Assembly: GCA_964551965.1 (NCBI GenBank)
Contig: CAZKFB010000022.1
Location: 1 to 19,963, forward strand
Reading direction: 5' to 3'
Length of the DNA stretch: 19,963 nucleotides
DNA from: CAG-582 sp964551965
Lineage (GTDB): Bacteria > Bacillota_I > Bacilli_A > RF39 > UBA660
In this document: positions 14,963-19,963 of the stretch, one piece after another
How positions within the stretch are numbered: the stretch's first letter is position 1
How the letters are laid out: every line of letters begins with the position of its first letter
Notes under the pieces: model-generated
Seen by the model: the letters and a program-made list of their open reading frames with translations, nothing else
What the model was told of the DNA's origin: nothing
The model's database searches: none
Made by a program: the position numbers and the translations under genes

Positions 14963-15214
14963 ATGGAAAAAACAATAAACTCACAAACTGAATTATATAA
15001 GAAAGTTCTTCCTGCTTTACGTACTAAAAGACATGAGTTAATGCTTAATGGTATTAAAATCGTTAAAGAAATAGACATATGGAATTATAACAAAGAATAT
15101 AATTGGAAGAATGCCAAAAATTTAACATTAGCTTCGATGGTTGATGATATATTGAATACTAATGATAAATCATATGCGAATTATGTAATCGAAAAAATAA
15201 ATAATAACGAATAG
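14963..15214 (+). CDS. comN: ComN-like post-transcriptional regulator family protein
   Basis: An 83-residue protein matching the Post_transc_reg family (ComN/YrzD of Bacillus, which affects competence gene expression after transcription). Landmarks recalled for the family are YKKVLPALRTKRHEL (12-26), an aromatic E-x-D-x-W segment (EIDIWNY), W48, and LASMVDDILN (56-65) with a YANYV motif near the end. ATG 14963 is chosen over an in-frame ATG at 14939 because AAAGGTGAT lies directly before it and the longer form would use a site without a ribosome signal. It is first in an operon with rel (9 bases downstream). Its position next to a SpoVB-like gene matches Bacillus gene order. The assignment rests on motif memory and context. 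Confidence 0.72.
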   Translation: MEKTINSQTELYKKVLPALRTKRHELMLNGIKIVKEIDIWNYNKEYNWKNAKNLTLASMVDDILNTNDKSYANYVIEKINNNE

Positions 15215-15223
15215 AGTGATTTT

Positions 15224-17374
15224 ATGGAAGAATTGTTTTCTAAATTAATGGATATTTGTATTGACAATAGATATTCAAAAGCAGAAATTGATGAAATAAA
15301 TAAAGCTTATGAATTTGCGTGTGAGCAACATAAGGGAATGAAGAGAAAAAATGGAGATGAATATATAAGTCATCCATTAAATGTTGCTATAATCGTCGCT
15401 AATTTAAATGTTGATGCAACGACAGTTGTATGTGCTTTGATTCATGAGACAATTGATCATGGTTCTTCGAATCTAGATGAGATAGAAGAGAAATTTGGCA
15501 CTGATGTAAAAAGTATCGTTAATTCGCTTACTAATGTCAATCGTCTCCATTTGACGGATTATTCCGAATCTTCTTCGGTATATTTAAGAAAAGTACTTGT
15601 TGCTTTATCGGAAGATGTTAGGGTAATTATTTTAAAATTAGCAGGAAGAGTTCATAATCTTAGAACTAATGAAGGTTTATCAAAAGAGAAACAAAAACAG
15701 AAAGCTTTAGAAACTTGGAATGTCTTAGTTCCTATTGCGGCACGACTTGGAATTAATGAATTAAAAGAAGAATTAGAAGATTTAAGTTTTAGATATTTAA
15801 AACCGGAAATATATGAAGAAATAGAATCTGAGTTACCAGCGCCGAGAGTTGAACTTGAAGGTGTATTAAATGATGTGATGAATGAGATAAATGATTCTTT
15901 AAATGATCAAAATATTGAGTACAAGATGAAGGGACGTGTTAAGTCGGTTGCATCTTTACATAATAAATTAAGTAATGGTCATGTTTGGAGTAAAATATAT
16001 GATATTATGGGTATTCGTATAATATGTGAAGAAGAATCTGATTGTTATTTAATAATCGGTATTATTCATTCTTTATTTAGACCTATTCCTAAGCGTTTTA
16101 AGGACTATATTGCCATGCCTAAAGGAAATTCTTATCAATCACTTCATACTGGTGTATTTGGCCCTAATGGACTTCCTATTGAGGTTCAAGTAAGAACTAG
16201 AGAAATGGATGAGATAGCAGAACATGGTGTTGCTAGTCATTGGTCTTATAAAGAAAAATCAAGCAAGAATATTCAAAATGTCATGGAACAAAAACTTCAA
16301 ATGTTTAGAAATATTATTGAAGCTAACTCTGATGAAATAACAAATGATGATGACTTTATGGATAATGTATCTAGTGAATTATTATCTGATTCAATCTATG
16401 TATTTACACCTAAAGGGGATGTCGTTGAACTTCCTTTTGGTTCTACACCAATAGATTTTGCATATCGTATTCACTCCCGAGTAGGAGATACGACTGTTGG
16501 TGCTATAGTTAATGATAATATGGTTACTTTAGATTATGTACTACAAGATAATGATGTTGTTAAAATTATGACTAATCAAAATAGTACACCTAATAAAGAT
16601 TGGATAAATATTGCCAAGACAACGGCAGCCAAAACAAAGATTAAAGCATATTTTTCAAAAAAAGACCGCGAAGAATATATTGCTAGAGGTAAGGAATTAT
16701 TTGAACGTGAACTTCGAAGAGAAAAAATTAGTTTTGCTTTAGCTTATGAGCAAGATAAAATTGACAAATTAATTAAAGACTTAAAAGTGTCTTCTTTGGA
16801 TGAAGTATACCTAAATATTGGTTCTTTAAGATATACCCCTTTCTATGTCGTTAATTTATTATTTGAAAATAAAAATGATATTCAAGATTTATTATTAGAT
16901 AAAGTAAATAATAACCAAAATAATAAGATTAATTATAAAAATGATGTTATTGTATCAGGTTGTGATGATATATTAGTTAATTTAGCTTCTTGTTGTAAAC
17001 CAGTATTTGGTGATAAGATAGTTGGTTATATAACTAAAGGTCAAGGTATAACGGTTCATAAAGCAGATTGTTCTAACTTATCGGGAGTAGTAAATCGTCT
17101 TATTGATGTTGAATGGAATCCTAATACTAATCGTGAAAATACTAAATATATATGTCGTTTATCTGTTTTAACTAATGGATTAAATAATAATGTCTTAGAT
17201 ATTGTAACAGCAGCTACTATGCGTAGTGTTGCTGTAAGTGGTATAAATGAAGTAAATAGAAATAGTGATACTTATTATGATTTAGTAGTTAAAGTACAAA
17301 GTAAGAATTCTCTAGATTTATTTATAAGTGATTTAGAAAACCTAAGTTTTGTAGAAAGTGTTAAGAGGTATTAA
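15224..17374 (+). CDS. rel: RelA/SpoT-family (p)ppGpp synthetase with altered hydrolase site
   Basis: A long RSH protein of 716 residues controlling the stringent response. The synthetase looks intact: KGRVKS (236-241), YDIMGIRI (259-266), RFKDYIAMPK (291-300), SYQSLHT (303-309) and EVQVRT (320-325). TGS (about 389-450), a CC-type zinc-finger/helical region (SCCKP with HKADC) and an ACT domain follow. The HD hydrolase has H50 and H74, but the HD motif reads HETIDH (74-79) where HDVVED is usual, and the LADRLHN motif reads LAGRVHN (139-145). Two of the four metal ligands known from the Streptococcus Rel structure are therefore changed (Asp to E75, Asp to G141), so hydrolysis is predicted weak or absent. 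The RFKD motif is of the kind seen in bifunctional Rel. dtd overlaps the stop by one base. Confidence 0.95.
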   Translation: MEELFSKLMDICIDNRYSKAEIDEINKAYEFACEQHKGMKRKNGDEYISHPLNVAIIVANLNVDATTVVCALIHETIDHGSSNLDEIEEKFGTDVKSIVNSLTNVNRLHLTDYSESSSVYLRKVLVALSEDVRVIILKLAGRVHNLRTNEGLSKEKQKQKALETWNVLVPIAARLGINELKEELEDLSFRYLKPEIYEEIESELPAPRVELEGVLNDVMNEINDSLNDQNIEYKMKGRVKSVASLHNKLSNGHVWSKIYDIMGIRIICEEESDCYLIIGIIHSLFRPIPKRFKDYIAMPKGNSYQSLHTGVFGPNGLPIEVQVRTREMDEIAEHGVASHWSYKEKSSKNIQNVMEQKLQMFRNIIEANSDEITNDDDFMDNVSSELLSDSIYVFTPKGDVVELPFGSTPIDFAYRIHSRVGDTTVGAIVNDNMVTLDYVLQDNDVVKIMTNQNSTPNKDWINIAKTTAAKTKIKAYFSKKDREEYIARGKELFERELRREKISFALAYEQDKIDKLIKDLKVSSLDEVYLNIGSLRYTPFYVVNLLFENKNDIQDLLLDKVNNNQNNKINYKNDVIVSGCDDILVNLASCCKPVFGDKIVGYITKGQGITVHKADCSNLSGVVNRLIDVEWNPNTNRENTKYICRLSVLTNGLNNNVLDIVTAATMRSVAVSGINEVNRNSDTYYDLVVKVQSKNSLDLFISDLENLSFVESVKRY

Positions 17375-17817
17375 TGAAAGTAGTTGTACAGAGAAGTAAG
17401 CACTCTAGTGTATCAGTTAATAACAAATTAGTTAATGAAATTAATTCAGGCCTTGTATTATTACTTGGTATTGCCGTTGATGATGATATGAGCGATTTAG
17501 AATATATCGTAAAAAAAGTATTAAATTTAAGAATATTTGATGATGAAAATGGAGTTATGAATAAATCCATATTAGATGTTGGAGGAGAGATTCTTTCGAT
17601 TAGTCAATTTACTCTTCAAGCATCAACTAAAGATGGCAATAGACCAAGTTATATTAATGCTATGAAGGGTGATGAAGCAATCAAATTATATGAGGAATTT
17701 AATAGAAGATTAAACGAATCAGTTCATACACTTCCTGGCGTATTTGGCGCTGAAATGGAAGTAAATATCTTAAATGATGGGCCAATTACAATAGTAATTG
17801 ATTCCAAGAACAAATAA
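17374..17817 (+). CDS. dtd: D-aminoacyl-tRNA deacylase
   Basis: Dtd removes D-amino acids (and Gly from tRNA-Ala) mischarged on tRNA, protecting translation fidelity in the cytoplasm. The 147 residues match the family. Motifs are SQFTL (77-81), DGNRPSY (87-93), PGVFGAEM (121-128) and the Gly-cisPro-bearing NDGPITIVID (134-143). VHTLPGVFGA has two more residues than the common V-x-TGVFGA form. ATG 17374 shares a base with the rel stop (TAATG), with an AGAGG ribosome site inside rel. The rel-dtd pairing is the same as in Bacillus. Confidence 0.96.
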   Translation: MKVVVQRSKHSSVSVNNKLVNEINSGLVLLLGIAVDDDMSDLEYIVKKVLNLRIFDDENGVMNKSILDVGGEILSISQFTLQASTKDGNRPSYINAMKGDEAIKLYEEFNRRLNESVHTLPGVFGAEMEVNILNDGPITIVIDSKNK

Positions 17818-17847
17818 AAATTAGAATACACAATTCTAATTTTTTTT
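17816..17847. terminator. Bidirectional terminator between dtd and the TIGR04086 gene
   Basis: A 12-bp stem (17816-17827 with 17833-17844) around an ACACA loop has T to 17847 on the plus strand and the complementary A run at 17816-17820 for the minus strand. The stop of the convergent gene (17836-17838) lies in one arm, and the T run encodes that protein's last residues. Confidence 0.85.
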
Positions 17848-18177
17848 ATTTACACCTATCATAGCGGCTAGTGTTGTTGATATAAGTATTATTAAATAAT
17901 ATAGTAGAGTATATATTTTAATATCTCTAGTTATAATTATTGATATTAAAAACATGATTGCTATAAATATACCACCAACTATTAATCCTTTTAGATATCC
18001 TTTATCTTTACATTTCATTCCGGTTAAGTAACCTATAGTAAGAGATATAAGAATCATGATAATTAAGTATATTGCTGGATGTATTGATATTTCAAATAGA
18101 TTAATGACACTAAAGATAATACTGCATGTAAGAATAGAAATTAAAGGAATTAAAGCAATATTAATATATTTTTTCAT
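17836..18177 (-). CDS. TIGR04086-family small membrane protein (YrzE-like)
   Basis: A 113-residue integral membrane protein with about four hydrophobic segments (roughly 7-27, 34-52, 65-83 and 89-107). The central pattern GYLTGMKCKDKGYLKGLIVGG (49-69) is the mark of the TIGR04086 family, to which Bacillus YrzE belongs. Its function is unknown. In Bacillus the gene sits beside spoVB and comN; here it lies on the far side of rel-dtd. The ribosome site AGGTGA precedes ATG 18177. It starts 32 bases after the YigZ-like gene on the same strand, so the two are probably co-transcribed. Confidence 0.78.
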   Translation of the reverse strand: MKKYINIALIPLISILTCSIIFSVINLFEISIHPAIYLIIMILISLTIGYLTGMKCKDKGYLKGLIVGGIFIAIMFLISIIITRDIKIYTLLYYLIILISTTLAAMIGVNKKN

Positions 18178-18209
18178 AGTTTCACCTAGTAAAATATATT
18201 TATTAATTA

Positions 18210-18569
18210 CTATTTTATTACTGTTTTAATTAGGTTATTGGCAACATTTGCATAAGTTCTTGTAAGAAGGCCAACTCCTAGTTTAGTGCCTCCGAAATAT
18301 CTAACTATTAATATTAATGTATTATCTAGATTATTTCTCTCTAGACAAGTATATATTGGCATACCGGCTGTATTTTTAGGCTCTTTGTCATCGGTTTTTT
18401 TAGCTGAATTAGTTAATTTATAAGCATAAGGTATATGTCGAGCTTTCTTATGTTCTTCTTTTATTTGCATAAGTATAGTTTCTACTTCTTCTATAGATTC
18501 AACTTCATACATATATCCAATAAATTTAGATTTTTTTACTTCTTCAGTAATGGTATTTAATAGTTTCAT
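18210..18569 (-). CDS. YigZ/IMPACT-family protein, N-terminal domain only
   Basis: The 119-residue chain is the UPF0029/IMPACT domain: KKSKFIGYM (12-20), ARHIPYAYKL, a TDDKEP-x-NTAG-x-PI segment (DDGEP-x-GTAG-x-PI in relatives) and LIVRYFGGTKLGVGLLTRTY near the end. Bacterial YigZ/YvyE proteins usually have about 200 residues and a second, ferredoxin-like domain (DUF1949); that domain is missing here. Only 32 bases separate the stop from the next gene, so no remnant of the second domain can lie downstream. The molecular role of the family is not settled; eukaryotic IMPACT acts on GCN1/GCN2 signalling. GAGGTAA serves as ribosome site for ATG 18569. Confidence 0.88.
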   Translation of the reverse strand: MKLLNTITEEVKKSKFIGYMYEVESIEEVETILMQIKEEHKKARHIPYAYKLTNSAKKTDDKEPKNTAGMPIYTCLERNNLDNTLILIVRYFGGTKLGVGLLTRTYANVANNLIKTVIK

Positions 18570-18593
18570 AGAATTACCTCAAATCGTGTTAAA

Positions 18594-18602
18594 ATTATAA
18601 CA
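18594..18602 (-). promoter_or_regulatory. Extended -10 promoter of the YigZ-like gene
   Basis: TGTTATAAT on the minus strand, identical to the prepilin promoter box at 5628-5636. The predicted start leaves about 18 nt to ATG 18569. No clear -35 is seen. Confidence 0.6.
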
Positions 18603-18608
18603 TATATT

Positions 18609-18636
18609 TTTAAATTAATCTATTTTAGTGTATAAT
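18609..18636 (+). promoter_or_regulatory. Promoter of uvrC
   Basis: TTTAAA (18609-18614, 4 of 6) and TATAAT (18631-18636), spaced by 16 bp, precede uvrC. An AGGAGG ribosome site follows. The divergent YigZ-like promoter lies just upstream. Confidence 0.55.
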
Positions 18637-18657
18637 AATCAAGTAGGAGGAGTACTT

Positions 18658-19963
18658 ATGTTTAAGGAAAAACTTAGCCTTGTTCCACATCTTCCAGGAA
18701 GTTATCAAATGAAAGATAAAGATGGTGTTATCATCTATGTTGGGAAAGCAAAAGATTTAAAAAATCGTTTAAGTTCATACTTTACTGGTAGAGTTACTGG
18801 TAAAACTAAAGTATTAGTTTCTGAAATAGCTGATTTTGAATATATTGTAACTAATAATGAACTAGAGTCTTTTATATTAGAAATAAATTTAATTAAAAAG
18901 TATGATCCTAAATACAATATATTACTTAGAGATGATAAGAGTTATCCTTATATTGAGTATTCAAGATCACCTTATCCTACTTTAAAAGTAGTAAGATATC
19001 TAAATGTTAAGAGAAAGAAAGATAGACATCTATTTGGCCCTTATGTAAATGCTTATGCGGCTAGAAGAATAGTTAATTTATTAAATAGGTTATATCCTTT
19101 AAAGAAATGTAATGGTTGCCCAAAAGAAGTGTGTCTTTATTATCATATTCATGAATGTTTAGGTTATTGTGTTAAGAAAATAGATAAAGACACTTTAGAT
19201 AAAATGGAAAATGAGATTACTAGTTTTCTTGGTGGTAATGAAAAAATAATAATTAATAAACTTAATGAAATGATTGAGTATCATTCAGAGAATTTGAATT
19301 ATGAAGTTGCAATGGAATTAAAAGGAGAACTCGATTATATTAAAGTTGTAATGGAAAAACAAAAGATTGACTTACATGATTATGTAAATCGTGATGTTAT
19401 CAATTATGTAGAAATTAATGGTTTCTTATCTATTGAGATATTCTTCATAAGAAATGGCAAATTAGTTGGTGGTAAGAATAAGATAATGGTTATGAATGAT
19501 GATATAATTGAGACCGTTGAATCTTATATAGCTCTTTTCTATCAAAAGAATGAAGTTCCTAAAGAAATAATAGTTCCGGAAGAATTAAATCAAGAATTAT
19601 TAAGTCAAGCTGTTGGTACAGATTTCATCTATGTATCGAGGGGGCCAAAGAATAAGTTACTTAAGATGGCTAAAGAGAATGCAACTATTAATTTAAATAA
19701 TAATTTTGAAACTATTAATAATGAGATAATGCGTACTAGTGGTGCTAATGAAGAGTTAGAGAGTCTACTAGGCATTAAAATTAATCGAATTGATTCTTTC
19801 GATAACTCAAATTTATTTGGGGATGCAGCTGTATCGGGAATGGTCGTATATAAAAATGGTGTTCCTTCAAAGAATGATTATCGAAAATATAAAGTATCAG
19901 TTGATATGAATGATGATTATCATACGATGAAAGAAGTAACTTATCGAAGATATTATCGGGCTT
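18658..19963 (+). CDS. uvrC: Excinuclease ABC subunit C, UvrC (3' part beyond window)
   Basis: UvrC makes both incisions around DNA damage during nucleotide excision repair with UvrA and UvrB. The 435 visible residues include the GIY-YIG nuclease (PGSYQMKDKDGVIIYVGKAK at 13-32, R37, E75), a cysteine cluster (C151, C154, C159, C167, C171) of the type reported to hold an iron-sulfur cluster in E. coli UvrC, the UVR motif that binds UvrB (about 197-231) and the start of the RNase H-like nuclease (RIDSFDNSN, with D382). The GIY motif reads GSY, a mild change. The C-terminal helix-hairpin-helix region lies outside the window. ATG 18658 has a strong AGGAGG site and its own promoter. Confidence 0.96.
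   Translation, partial: MFKEKLSLVPHLPGSYQMKDKDGVIIYVGKAKDLKNRLSSYFTGRVTGKTKVLVSEIADFEYIVTNNELESFILEINLIKKYDPKYNILLRDDKSYPYIEYSRSPYPTLKVVRYLNVKRKKDRHLFGPYVNAYAARRIVNLLNRLYPLKKCNGCPKEVCLYYHIHECLGYCVKKIDKDTLDKMENEITSFLGGNEKIIINKLNEMIEYHSENLNYEVAMELKGELDYIKVVMEKQKIDLHDYVNRDVINYVEINGFLSIEIFFIRNGKLVGGKNKIMVMNDDIIETVESYIALFYQKNEVPKEIIVPEELNQELLSQAVGTDFIYVSRGPKNKLLKMAKENATINLNNNFETINNEIMRTSGANEELESLLGIKINRIDSFDNSNLFGDAAVSGMVVYKNGVPSKNDYRKYKVSVDMNDDYHTMKEVTYRRYYRA

Noticed and set aside
18178..18209. Frameshifted second domain of the YigZ-like protein
   Set aside because: Only 32 bases lie before the next gene, too few for a remnant domain.
1..19963. CRISPR array, tRNA, rRNA, insertion sequence or prophage
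   Set aside because: No regularly spaced repeats, cloverleaf genes, transposase, integrase or phage structural genes were seen; the only tandem repeat is inside the pilB-like gene.

Overview
The window is AT-rich chromosomal DNA of a low-GC Gram-positive bacterium, most likely an uncultured or host-associated member of the Bacilli or an RF39/Erysipelotrichales-like lineage. The lineage is inferred from gene content, base composition and gene order; no rRNA is present to confirm it. TGA is used as a stop (the genes ending at 8553 and 11127), so the mycoplasma code is not in use. A class A penicillin-binding protein shows that the cell makes peptidoglycan. Coding density is high. No stretch over 300 bases lacks a gene, the longest gap being the 136 bases between recU and ysxC. 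I found no tRNA, rRNA, insertion sequence, CRISPR array or prophage gene.

Layout. Positions 1-849 (minus) hold the 5' part of a type IV pilus/competence assembly ATPase (pilB-like), cut by the window edge inside its Walker A motif. 971-4873 (minus) is a recU-ponA operon, the same pairing as in Bacillus. 5010-10609 (plus) runs ysxC, a type IV prepilin, der, a membrane protein of unknown function, a YgjP-type metalloprotein, a TrmH/SpoU RNA methyltransferase and a GDPD-family protein. 10639-12253 (plus) is rimM-trmD plus a hypothetical gene, without the usual rpsP and rplS neighbours inside the window. 12346-13590 (plus) is tig. 13600-14883 (minus) is a SpoVB/MurJ-type flippase, divergent from comN-rel-dtd (14963-17817, plus). 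A TIGR04086 membrane protein and a short YigZ/IMPACT protein follow on the minus strand, and uvrC starts at 18658 and runs off the end.

Themes. Most genes are core ribosome biogenesis and translation factors (ysxC, der, rimM, trmD, RNA methyltransferase, tig, dtd), envelope assembly (ponA, flippase), DNA repair (recU, uvrC) and the stringent response (rel). The accessory thread is a pilus or competence apparatus: the ATPase at the left edge and a prepilin set between two GTPase genes. Transcription units are short and tightly packed. Several terminators run straight into the next promoter, and extended -10 boxes (TGnTATAAT) recur.

The points most worth a second look are a Rel protein with an intact-looking synthetase but altered metal ligands in its hydrolase domain; a GDPD protein with Arg in place of the first catalytic His; a PilB N-terminus made of tandem repeats; two uncharacterised proteins; and cysteine-containing secreted domains in three separate proteins. 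I did not find a clear self-contained novel system.
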